The notes under the pieces are model-generated. The model did not search any database. It saw nothing but the letters and a program-made list of their open reading frames with translations, and was not told the origin of the DNA. The position numbers and the translations under genes were made by a program. DNA of 64,000 nucleotides from Adiantum capillus-veneris (taxonomy: Eukaryota > Streptophyta > Polypodiopsida > Polypodiales > Pteridaceae): NCBI GenBank assembly GCA_014529385.2, contig CM043945.1, positions 139,155,241 through 139,219,240 on the forward strand, written 5' to 3'. Positions 1 through 10,989 of this stretch are shown in pieces (positions within the stretch are counted from its first letter, which is position 1; each line of letters starts with the position of its first letter).

Positions 1-1800
1 GTGGACCTTGCAATTGTTTTATATGCCTAACTTGGACAAGTGGAGGACCTTGATTACTCCAGGATATCAACAACAAGCCAAGTTTGGACAAGTGTAGTAC
101 CACCAAACCAGAATCTATATGCTACAATAGAGTATAGGTAGGACACGCGATGAACCTTGATATCAAACCATCCATGCTACTAGAGATGATAGGTTTTCAC
201 ATGTGGTGGAACCTTGTATCAATGTTCTATGTGTAGTTTTTGACTAGTGATAGACCTTGAAACTAATCCCTCTAGGCTACAAGAAAAAAGAGATGGATGA
301 GGAGGCTAGACTACTTTTGTTGCATTCAATGCATCCCATGTTACCACATATACTATAGGGTTCTTGGATAAGTGTTGGATCTTGTGTCAATGCTCCATGT
401 CTAGCTTGGACAAGTGGTGGACCTTGGTTCTCTCTATGCTTCAAATGGGCAATAGATTGGAGACACAGTGGCCTTTTTTTTCCAATGATTTTATTTTTTG
501 GAAAACCTTGGAGGCACCATGTAAGAGGCACTCTAAGTCTTCCATACAATGGACTATTGGACTATAAAATAATGATATCTTTCTTTGATATTGTCATTAT
601 TTTATGCATAATTTTTTCTCTTTTTGCAGACACAAAGGAGTTAAGTGATATAAAAACTAGATGTATTTCACACTATGATTGGCATGAAGATCCTTTTGGG
701 ACACCAACTTTTCCTATCCCAAAGATGTAATTTTCCATATTAACGGTGTGGATTTTGAAGTGCGACTTTCATGTATTGAAGGAGCTGGTTATGGCTATTT
801 GTGCATACTACCCTGGAAAGTGGTTTGACTATTCTAAACTATGGAGGGCATAAGTATAGATTTCAAGACTGGAAAAGATATGCAAAATATTTCCAAGAGC
901 TTATAAATATTCTCTTCTAGAGGATCCAAACATAGAAGAAGAGGAAGATCAATCATACATTATTGGTTGTGTGAAGAAGGAAACGTGTCGGGCTATATAA
1001 ATAGTTCTCACAGTACAAATGTCTGTCCAACGTACGCTATACATTTGATCCAAATTTGCACCTTGGCATAAATGCACCTCTTCACACATCAAGTCAGAAG
1101 AATATGGCCATGTATGCATTGAGACTATTTGTCAAGTTGAAGCAGGAGAAGAGTTGTTTGCTGACTATAACTTTACTTGACATTGTAAAGTATTGTACAT
1201 GGATGGAAATCTCAAGTACATGCATCATTTTCATTTTTCATGGATGAAATCTCAAGTGAATATAACATTTGATTATTGTTTAGTTTATGCTCAACGAGAA
1301 ATCTAGAGTGCTCTTATGCTTTGTGTGTTGTCTAACATATTTGACTACCTTGGCCATAGAATCTTGATTCTACTCTAGATTTGTGATAAATCTTACCAAA
1401 ATTTAATCAATGTCTAGGTTGGACAAGTGGTGGTGGCTTCAAACATTACTGTCTTAAACAAGTGGAGTTATCTTACTTGAATAAGTGGTGGCCTTTGAAT
1501 CCAAATCTAAAGCCAAATCTCTAATTATTTTCTTGTAGTTAGGTTGGACATTTGGTGGACCTTGTATCCATGTTTCCTCAACAAGGGTGGCTTTAGTTTT
1601 CACTTTAAGTACTCATCTTTAATAAAGTGTAGGATGGAAAATGTTGAGTTAGTAGATTGTATTTTAGACAAGTGGTGTTTGGTGTACGAATGCTGAAAAT
1701 GGTTGCAAGGATTCTAACAACGACTTTACCTTAAATAAATTTCTTACTAGGAGTTCTACATATAAATATGGTGAATAAAATTCTAGTGGTTTTGAGATAC
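1..1800 (-). repeat. Degenerate motif-bearing repeat with possible exon debris
   Basis: This stretch carries scattered, decayed copies of the window-wide motif in its reverse form (TTGGACAAGTGGTGGACCTTG and variants), for example near 33-53, 364-385, 406-428, 1,418, 1,543 and 1,663. The copies are irregularly spaced and no tandem period is visible. A pyrimidine-rich tract ending in CAG near 630 is followed by about 95 bp of open frame, which could be an upstream exon of the HAD gene fragment that follows; its product is not recognisable. No intact gene is seen. Confidence 0.5.
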
Positions 1801-1802
1801 AT

Positions 1803-3253
1803 TTGTGTGTGTGTTTTCTTAGATTCACAAATGGGATGGATAATGCTCCTATGGTTCAGTCAACAACTATAGAATCCATAGATTCTATGGTTTCTAAAGT
1901 GCCCAAGATGGATGATATTTCTATACTAGAGTCTAGTGTTGTGCAACTTGAGCAAGCTCCAATAATGAGAACCAAGAAATCGATGCTTCAAAAATGCAAC
2001 ATACATCAAAAGAGACTGAAAAGTCCACTCACGAGCTATTGCCAATTGGTACTACGTCATGTAGTAGCGTAGTGTTGAGAAATCCATGCTTACAATTATA
2101 TGGATTTAAATGGTCTATTGTTGAAACGTTCCTCTCAACCATCCTCACACACAACTCAGTGCAAATGGATTCAAAAAGATATATTATACTCAGGCCAGGT
2201 TGCATCCAATTCTTGAAGACTATTTTACAAAGGTTTAATGTTGCAATTTGGTCGACAGCTACTAGGAATAATGTGTATCAAATCCTTGCAGCACTAAACA
2301 ACTTAGCTGAGGATACATTGCCTTTCTTTGCAATTTGGTCGCAAGATGTTTGCTACACCGCTCAAACTCAAAAATTGTTTAGACCTGACAATCCAAACGT
2401 TGAGGCAATGTTCAAGCCTCTAGCCAAAATTGCCATGGGGTTTGAATGTGATCCACAAAGAACAGTGCTTATTGATGACTCTCCTTACAAGGGATGTATT
2501 TCACCAGCAAACAATTGCATTTTTCCACCACAATTTGATGCTGAGAAGATGGTTGACAATATGCTTTGGAGGGGAGCTACTGCCATACTTGATTCAGCTT
2601 GATGAGAGAAGGGATGTGCGTGATTTAATTGCTTCTAATCGTTATGGACAACCTATAGTGACAAATGATAGTGAATACAAACAAATCATGGAGTATTGGA
2701 AGCAGAAAAATGATGTTTGGTCAGCTAAGGTGTTCTTTACAAGAGAATACCACTGCAAAAGGTGACAGAGATGAAACTATCATTGAAGATGCAAGTGACA
2801 CAAGCACCGCAATGAAATGAGAAGAGCCCAAATACAAGAGATCTTGGCAAAGGAGCGTACACCCATTGAAAGCATGAAGGCGTCACAATTGACCACTTTA
2901 GCTAGGCAATTGGGTTGTAACACAAAGGAGTTTTGAAGGCAACCACAGCAAAGGCTTATATAAATAAGGTGAAAGCTGAGAACAATCTTCTAAGGCTGGA
3001 TAGAAAGCAACCCTAAGGTACTAGTGACATGTCATATATTCTTGATAACATGCTTGAACACTCATGTGCATGGTATCTAACAAATCTTTTTTTTTATTCC
3101 TTCTTGCAGGATTTACAAAGGATACTACTAGATGGAGCTCAATCAATAGAGATTTTTGATATTTTTGCTCAAAATAATGAAGCAGTCACTACATTTTTTG
3201 TTTTCAATTTCTTGAGAGACTTTATTTTAGTTTGTAATCATCAAATGAAATGA
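1803..3253 (+). pseudogene. FCP1-like HAD phosphatase pseudogene, copy A
   Basis: This is a broken gene for an FCP1/NLI-interacting-factor-type HAD domain, the family of protein serine phosphatases that includes the RNA polymerase II CTD phosphatases. Motif I appears as MDLNGLLLK at about 2,100-2,126. The middle of the domain reads RPGC..FL..L..RFNVAIWSTAT (about 2,190-2,275) and PFFAIWSQDVCY, and motif III/IV reads VLIDDSPYKG (about 2,465-2,495). These pieces sit in different frames: one shift lies between 2,126 and 2,190 and another near 2,570, where the frame moves to LLPYLIQLDERRDVRDLI. The tail (AQIQEILAKERTPIESMKASQL, about 2,825-2,895) also looks coding. A possible intron runs 3,018-3,109 (AAG/GTAC to TTCTTGCAG/G) and is followed by a short last exon. 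Motif I lacks the second Asp of the canonical DxDx(T/V), so even an intact relative might be a non-canonical phosphatase. It is a partial relative of copy B at 8.2-8.9 kb. The HAD assignment is firm, the exon limits are not. Confidence 0.7.
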
Positions 3254-3960
3254 AAAGTATCCTTTTATTAAGATTGTTGATCTTTTTCTTGTTCAAACCT
3301 TTCAATTGTGATTTATAGTTTTGTTAGCATGAGATTGTGCTTTTTTAGTTTGAAAAAAACTGTCAAAGATCCAAGTCTTTTTTGGCTTTACTTAAGTTAT
3401 TAATTGTGTGAAAGATCCAAGTTCTTTTTGCTTTACTTAAGTTATTGATTGCCTATGTAATAGTCCTTAAAACAATATCGGATGGCTTTCTTGCTCCCAT
3501 GTCTCACATTGGTCTTTTAGGTAAGACAAGTGGTGACCTTGAAAGTATGGTCTCATATCTCGATCAAGTGAAGAGACATGAAGCTTAAATATCACTACTA
3601 TGTATCTAGTGTTAAACTCCATCGAGACAAAGACTAGATAGCCAAATTGCAGTCGAGTTTAAGTGAAAAATCCATTTGAGCTAAGGTAAAACTTATAGTG
3701 CCTCATTTTTCTAGGATTCTACCCCATCAAGGAAGTTAGAATCTAGCACAAACCAATTAAGACTCTTTTGGAGCCTAGATAGGACAATTCGTGGAACTTA
3801 TGAAACTTATTATTGAGTTAGAGTCTAGTTTAGATAAGCAAAAGATCTTCAAACCAGCACTTGACTTTCTTACTATTCATATTCAAAGTCCCTTGAGGCT
3901 AACAAATTACATACCCACTTGTAACCTAACTAATGAGTAATTATATAGATCTAAGCAAGT
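3254..3960. repeat. Non-coding tail with a short tandem duplication and the motif polarity switch
   Basis: A block of about 46 bp (AAAGATCCAAGT...CTTTACTTAAGTTATT) is tandemly duplicated at about 3,365-3,452. Around 3,600-3,640 the sequence TCTAGTGTTAAACTCCATCGAGAC resembles TCTAGTTGAACTCCATGG...GAGAC at about 7,975-8,010, so the copy A and copy B neighbourhoods share non-coding sequence. The last reverse-oriented motif lies near 3,522-3,540 and the first forward-oriented one near 4,010. No gene is seen. Confidence 0.45.
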
Positions 3961-3994
3961 ATATATAATGAGTCTTCAAACTAATAATCCAAGG

Positions 3995-6900
3995 GAGAGA
4001 GTAGCAAGGTCCACTACTTGTCCAAGCTCAGCTCTAGACAACATAGAAAGATGCTAGTTCTACTAATTGTCTAATTATAGGCATGGAGAAATGATAGAAG
4101 GTTGACCACTTGTCCAACCTATCATCTCTAGTAAGATGGGAGGTTTGGCCTTAAGATTCACCATGTAACCAACCTATACCTCATTGTATTATGAAGAGTA
4201 AAAAAGCAAAGCTCCACCACTTGTCCAAGCTAGTTCTAAAATCCACATGGAGATAAGCAAGCTCCACCATTTGTCGAATCTCTCTTCATTAAAACATGAA
4301 AAAAACTCATTCATGTTGTACAGGGGGACTTTTTTCCAAGGTCCACCACTTGTCCAAGCTAGGATCCCTCGTAGCACGAGTGGTTTTGGTCTCAAGATAC
4401 AACCTTGTACACTCTATGTCATTATATTAAGAAGAACTATGTATTAAGGTCCACCACTTGTCCAACCTATAAGGTTATATCTTAAATGGTATCCTTTCTC
4501 ACCACTTGAAATGCCCATGATATGTTTAACACGGGGGTTTCATTCCAAGGTCCACCACTTGTCCAAGCTAACTCTATTCAAAACAAGAGAGAAGCAAAGG
4601 TCCACCACTTGTCCAAGCTAACTCTATTCAAACATAGAGAGAAGCAAAGGTTCCACTTGTCAAAGCTAGGCTCCGTTGAAGTATGGAGAGAAGTAACCTC
4701 CATCATTTTCCAAGATAGGTTGCCATTCAAACATGGAAAGAATCAAGATCTACATGTCTCGAGATTCTAGGCTCCATTGGAACCACCCTAAAACCATGAT
4801 ATTTTGTACATGGGGTGTTATACATTCAAGGTCTACCCACTTCTCTAACTTATATACCTAGTAGCATGAGTGATTTGGTCTTAAGATTCACCACTTATCC
4901 ACTCTATGTCATTATATTAAGAATAACTGGGTGTTTAAGGTCACCACTTGTCCAACCTATAAGGGTATATCTAAATTGTTATCCTTCACCATTGTCAAAG
5001 GTCCATCACCACTTTTCCAACCTATAAGGTTATATCTTGAATGATATTTTTCCTCATCACTTGTAATGTCCATGATTAAGTTTTACAAGGGGTTTGTTCC
5101 AAGACCCACATTGTCAAGCTAACTCTATTGAAACATAGAGAGAAGCAAAGGTCCACCACTTGTCCAAGATAGGCTCCATTGAAACATGGAGAGAAGGATG
5201 ATCCCCATTTCTCCAAGATAGGTTCCATTGAAACATTGAGAGAAGCAATCTCCACCATGTCTCCAAGCTAGGCTCCATTGAAATACCCTAAACCCATAAT
5301 TTTGTACATGAGGGGTTTACATTCAAGGTCCACCACTTGTCCAACCTATTATCCCTAGTAGCAAGAGTGGTTTGGTCTCAAGATTCACCACTTGTACACT
5401 CTATGTCATTATATTAAGAAGAAATATGTGTTAAAGTCCACCACTTGTCCAGCTATAAGGTTATATTTTAAATAGTATCCTTTCTCACCACTTGAAATGC
5501 CCATGATATGTTTTACATGGGGGTTTCATTCCAAGGTCCACCACTTGTCCAAGCTAACTCTATTAAAACATATAGAGAAAGAAAGGTCCACCACTTGTCC
5601 AAGCTAGGCTCATTGAAACATGGAGAGAAGGAACTCCACTGTTTCTCCTAGATAGGCTCCATTGAAACATGGAGAGAAATAAGCTCCACCATGTCTCCAA
5701 GTTGCTAGGCTCCATTGAAATACCCAATACCCATAATTTTTTGTACAGGGGGGTTTACATTCAAGGTTCACCACTTGTCCAACCTATTATCCCTAGTAGG
5801 TTTGGTCTCATGATTCACCACTTGTCCACTCTATGTCATTATATTAAGAGGAATTAGGTGTTAAGGTCCACACTTGTCCAACCTATAATGTTATAGCTTG
5901 AATGGTATTTTTTCTCACCACTTGTAATGCCATGACATGATTTACATGGGGTTTTGTTCCAAGGTACACCACTTGTCAAGATAAATCTATTGAAACATAG
6001 AGAGAAACAAGGTCCACCACTTTCCAAGTAGGCTGCATTGAAACATGGACCTTAATACCAAATTATTTCTAGTAGCATGAGTGATTTTTGTACATGGGGC
6101 GTTTACATTCAAGGTCCACCACTTGTCCAACCTATTTCCCTAGTAGGTTTGGTCCCAATTTCACCACTTATCCACTCTATGTCTTTATATTAAGAATAAT
6201 TGGGTGTTAAGGTCCACCACTTGTCCAACCTATAAGGTTATATATTGAATGGTATTTTTTCTCACCATTGTAATGCCCATGATATGTTTTACATGGGGTT
6301 TTTGTTCCAAGGTCCACCACTTTTCCAAGATAACTCTATTTCACATAGAGAGAAACAAAGGTCCACCACTTGTCCAAGCTAGGCTCCATTGAAACATGGA
6401 GAGAATGATGCTGCACCATTTATCCAAGATAGGCTGCATTGAAACATGGAGAGAAGCAAGCTTTACCATGTTTCCAAGCTAGGATCCATTGAAACACTCT
6501 AGGGTTTTATTTCAAGGCCCACCACTTGTTTAACCTATTATCCCTAGTAGCATGAGTGGTTTGGTTTCAAGATTCACCACTTGTACACTCTATGTCTTAT
6601 ATTGTGTTAAGGTCCACCACTTGTCCAACCTATAAGGTTATATCTTAAATGGTATCCTTTCTCGCCACTTGAAATGCCCATGATATGTTTTACATGGGAG
6701 TTTCATTCCAAGATCCACCACTTGTCCAAGCTAACAATATTCAAACATAGAGAGAAACAAAGGTCCACGACTTGTCCAAGCTAGGCTCCATTGAAACATG
6801 GAGAGAAGGAACCTCCACCATTTCTTCCTAGATAGGCTCCATTAAAACATGGAGAGAAGTAAGTTCCACCATGTCTCCAAGATGCTAGGCTCCATTGAAA

Positions 6901-7850
6901 TACGCAAAACCATGATATTTTGTACATGGGTGATTACATTCAAGGTCAACCATTTCTCCAACCTATTATCCCTAGTAGGTTTGTCTCACAATTCACACTT
7001 TTCCACTATATGTCATTATAATAAGAGGAATTGGGGGTTGCTAAGGTCCACCACTTGTCAGCCTATAAGGTTATACCTTGAATGGTATTTTTTCTCACAC
7101 TTGTAATGCCCATGACATGCTTTACATGGGGGTTTTGTTCCAAGGTTCACACTTGTCCAAGAAAATTCTATTGAAACATAGAGAGACAAAAGGTCCACCA
7201 CTTTTCCAAGCTAGGCTCCCATTGAAATCTGGACTTAATACCAAATTATTCCTTAGTAGCATGAGTAATATTTTGTACATGGGGGGGTTTGCATTCAAGG
7301 TCCACCACTTGTCCAACGTACTTTTCCTAGTAGGTTTTGGTCGCAAGATTCACCACTTGTCCACTCTATGTCATTATATTAATAATAATTGGGTGTTAAG
7401 GTCAACCACTTTCCAACTATAAGGTTATATATTGAATGGTATTTTTTCTCACACTTGTAATGTCCATGATATGTTTTACATGGGGATTTTGTTCCAAGGT
7501 CCTCCACAATTGTCCAAGCTAAATATGTTCAAACATAGAGAGAAACAAACGTGCACCACTTGTCCAAGGTAGGCTCCATTGAAACTGTTAGAGAATGATG
7601 CTCCACCATTTATCCAAGATAGACTCCATGGAAACATGGAGAGAAGTAAGCTCCACCATGTTTCCAAGATGCTAGAGTCCATTGAAATACCCAAAACCCC
7701 TGATACTTGTACATGGGGGGTTTACAATCAAGGTCCACACTTGGTCCAACCTATTATCCCTAGTAGCATGAGTGGCTTGGTCTCAGGATTCACCACTTGT
7801 CCACTCTATATCATTATATTAAGAAAAATTGGGTTTCCATATCTAAATGG
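3995..7850 (+). repeat. Old, diverged satellite block
   Basis: This is a diverged array of the same satellite family as at 11-29 kb. It shows recurrent AGGTCCACCACTTGTCCAA, the ATTGAAACATGGAGAGAAG subrepeat, the TGCCCATGATATGTTTTACATGGGG segment and a TCATTATATTAAGAA segment. The TTTTACATGGGG landmark recurs about every 350-450 bp (near 5,510, 5,940, 6,285, 6,685, 7,120 and 7,470), but copies carry many substitutions and small indels. No reading frame is conserved between copies, so short open frames here are not genes. Confidence 0.85.
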
Positions 7851-8169
7851 ATCTTTGCTTGGATAAGTGGTAGACTTGAGACCTAAATACCCATTCTACA
7901 CTAGAGCATTGGTTAAGCCTTATACACTTCAAGCATACCTTTTAACAACAAGTAGTAGTTATTAGTTGACTTAAGTCTAGTTGAACTCCATGGTATTGAG
8001 ACTAGAGAGAGTGTAGCATAAAAAAGAGTCAGGATTTTAATTTGACTTTCTTTCTATAATGAGTAGATCATAGATGGATTTTGGTATCTAATAAAACCTT
8101 AGGGTAGACCAATGTAAAACTCATGTCTATTGTTGTGTTTGCATTAAGTTCTTGTTCTTTAATTTCAGA

Positions 8170-8946
8170 ACCATTACAGAAAAATGGATTGGCTATATGT
8201 GGCATAAATTGAAGAAAACTATTGAATTACCCATCCAACCTCCTCCAAGACCTTGTCCAAGGAATGAATCCACTCCTTATCACCTACCACTTGCTTTCAA
8301 GGACATCAAAAGAGTATTATCTTGGATCTAGAGGGGTTACTTCTCAAGACAGTTGAAATGAAACATGGAGATTCTATGCCATCTTGGGCTCAACACATGC
8401 GACTTGTGGAGGACAAAGATGAAGTTTATCATGTGGTGCGACCAGACGCACAAAGTTTTTTGGATTTTTGTGCTGAATACTTTGCTATGGATATGGAGTT
8501 GCTATAACTTAACAAGGGTGCAACGCATCACACAAAAGTGTTTTCCTGAGGGCAGCAAGGTACCAAGTTCATGGTGTTTATGAGTAACAAAAATTGCCAA
8601 AATCCAAATATCATGTTAGGATTTACAAGGGTTTATCACAAAAATCTGAGTGATATTTTGGAAGATATTTGAGGATTTGGATGCAAACAATACCTTAATT
8701 TTTGATGACACTCCATATAGGGTGATGTGGAACATGCCAGGGACATATCTTATATTTCCAAAGATGTGGAGGCAAACTTCCGAGCAACTTCAAAACTTCT
8801 TGCAGAGAACCATAATTCCATGGTTGGTAGGATGGTTGTATGCAAGAGATAAGAGAGTCTATACATACAACACAATTGTAAATCAGTATAGTGATTCTGA
8901 GACAAATTATGTCTTGGTGTGTACTTGTCAACACGAAAGGCATTGA
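8170..8946 (+). pseudogene. FCP1-like HAD phosphatase pseudogene, copy B
   Basis: This is a second, more complete but still broken FCP1-like HAD gene. A plausible acceptor (TTCTTTAATTTCAG) ends near 8,168. Coding similarity then runs through a proline-rich lead (IQPPPRPCPRNESTPYHLPL) to motif I, LDLEGLLLK (8,322-8,348), after a one-base frame shift near 8,318. It continues through VVRPDAQSFLDFCAEYF (about 8,437-8,490), where family members have RP...FL..C...F, and is broken again after MDMELL. The C-terminal part (FEDLDANNTLIFDDTPYRV, then GTYLIFPKMW, about 8,665-8,775) supplies the DD of motif III/IV. It differs from copy A in sequence and in the part preserved, so the two are old paralogues, not a recent duplication. 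At least two shifts or stops make a functional product unlikely unless unrecognised introns remove them. Confidence 0.65.
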
Positions 8947-9615
8947 ATAAATATGGCTATAAGATGCTTTTTTTATTCTAGTGTGTATCTTTCAACATTT
9001 GTAAATTTGATATAGTCTTTTTTTTTTTTTTATAAAAGGTGTGTCAATTTTATGAACACTTGAATGGAGTGCACCCTACTCTAAGGGACTTCAATGTACT
9101 ATTGGAGTGATCCTATTGTAAGGGGACTCTGATGTATTGCTTAGAGTGCACCCAAAATTTTTGGGGATCTCATTTTTTATTTGATTGGGGCCTATGTTGG
9201 GTCATATAGTAAAAGAAATTCATTTTTGTCAATTCATATCGAGGTTGCATTTATTTGGAACTACTGAAAGAATTGATGTTTGATGTCAAAATAAAACTTG
9301 TAAGTGTGGATCAGAGAATTCATGGACTTTAAATATGTGAGAGGGATCTTTTTCTTGGGCACAAATGTTTGCTTCAAGACTTTTGTCATTAATACTTTAT
9401 GTGAAAGAGTTTTAGAATCTAAAAGACTTTGAAAACAAAATATGGAATCTAAGTGCATGTATTCTTGAATGGCTTGAAAGTTGATGTATACATGCATGTC
9501 GCCTTGATGAAGATTTAGATCTGACAAGATGGAAAGTATAATTCTTGGACGGTTACCTTTGTCAATTTGGTAATAACATATTTAACTTTCTTTTAATATG
9601 GGTGGAAATATATTA
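8947..9615. other. AT-rich intergenic stretch, no gene seen
   Basis: The stretch contains a T-run near 9,020 and two GAGTGCACCC segments (about 9,067 and 9,145) in low-complexity AT-rich DNA. The satellite motif is absent. Nothing here resembles a coding exon or RNA gene. Confidence 0.4.
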
Positions 9616-10937
9616 TTATGTGCATTTGGAAGTTCCTGCACTCATTCTTGCCGAATCGAAGAAAACCCTGAAAAGAAATAGAGAAATAATTAAACTATTG
9701 AGCAAGATTTGTTAATTAAACACTATCAAAAAGACAAAGAAAATAACTTACATCCCATCCGGCACGAGATGCATGTCCCTCTGCAATTCCACTTGCTGCT
9801 TTGGTGGTCGTCCTGCGAAGATCCATTGACTCCGTAAATGTCTCAATATTTGGCTGTAAGGTTGCTTGACATACAATGCCTGAGCCTCCTCATTTGCAAT
9901 GGCAGATATAGCAGTTGCAACAAATGGAGGAGCATTCACAACAATGCGAGCCTTTCTAAATTTATACACGCTAATCAGTCTTTCAAAGATCTCTTTGTTG
10001 TTTTGTTCATTGTGAAGCAAAACTTTTGCAGCATAGATTGAATGCTGCCCATCAAGAATCCAATAATGATAATCTTTAATTTTTTGCTCCTCTACCTCTT
10101 CTACTGCCAAAGGAGTCCCCTTCTTTGATTTTGCATTTCGAACAGGCATCAAATATGCACATGCTGCAGGCTTGGTCGTACTCCGTGAAAATCCAAATAA
10201 CACACTTTCAGCGTGTTTTTTTCCATAATACGTGCATTATAGTGATCAGGAGCAAGCCAACAATTTTGAATAGGGATATCAAATTCCCTATATTGGAAAG
10301 GAAAATAATTTATGTACTTATTCATTCCACCTGTATCTTTTTCTTGTCCTTTCATGGCCTCAGCTTCTAAAACATCTGGATCCACAATTCTCATCTTTGA
10401 CATTGAACCCTCTGTTGATGAGGATGCCAAAGATGCCTTGTCTACATCCAAAATGGAGCTAGTTCGCTTAGCTTCTACTTTCTGCACTTTTGCTTGCTTC
10501 TTTGTGGATGGTGGTCGTGAAGCTTTCACCTTTTTTCGTTGTAGTGTGGCAATGATGGAGCTTTGAAGTTGATCTGCTGTGATATTTGGATTTGATTCTG
10601 CAAACTTCCATCCTCGAGAAAACATTGTCTCTTCTTTGTTTCTAGACATGCGCTCCAATGCATATGCTCCTGGAGATAGTTGAAATTCTAGATTCATTGG
10701 AACTAGAATGTCAATGCATTCCACCTCTGGATGACTATCAACTACAGAGACAGATGCTTCCACAACTTGTCCAACATCTTCAAACAAGCTGTCATTATCC
10801 TTTTTGGCAATAAATAGATGCACCTTATGAAATTGTGCACCCTCTATACCATGTATGTCCAAATACCATTTCCTAAGATCATTGCAAGTATAGTCAACTG
10901 AGACAGCAACCCTTGCAACCTGTTTTTTTGGAGCCAT
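9616..10937 (-). pseudogene. Spliced gene for an unrecognised DGQHS-motif protein, one homopolymer frameshift
   Basis: The gene starts at ATG 10,937-10,935 (MAPKKQVARVAV), eight bases after a strong splice acceptor (GTTTCAG/GAAAG), so an untranslated upstream exon is likely. The first long open stretch runs to about 10,204. There, counting seven A residues on the coding strand as one too few, the frame continues into the downstream open stretch that ends at a GT donor (9,751-9,750). An 84 bp intron (9,668-9,751, acceptor TTTCTTTTCAG) joins a short last exon with stop at 9,618-9,616. The product would be roughly 420 residues. It contains a lysine- and serine-rich middle (KKVKASRPPSTKKQAKVQK) and, in the C-terminal half, YHYWILDGQHSIYAAK, which resembles the DGQHR/ParB-like nucleotidase-nuclease motif. 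The remaining family identity is not recognised. Codon structure and clean splice sites suggest recent function; the indel could also be a sequencing error. It is the only stretch between 4 and 29 kb, besides copy B, that is free of satellite. Confidence 0.6.
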
Positions 10938-10989
10938 CTTTCCTGAAACAAAAAAAACCAAATGTTATTTTAACATATACTTTTTTGTA

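Noticed and set aside
10755..10775. Motif copy (CCACAACTTGTCCAAC) within the DGQHS gene
   Set aside because: It matches only the central part of the motif, lies in a coherent coding stretch, and no second copy occurs in the gene, so it is probably chance.
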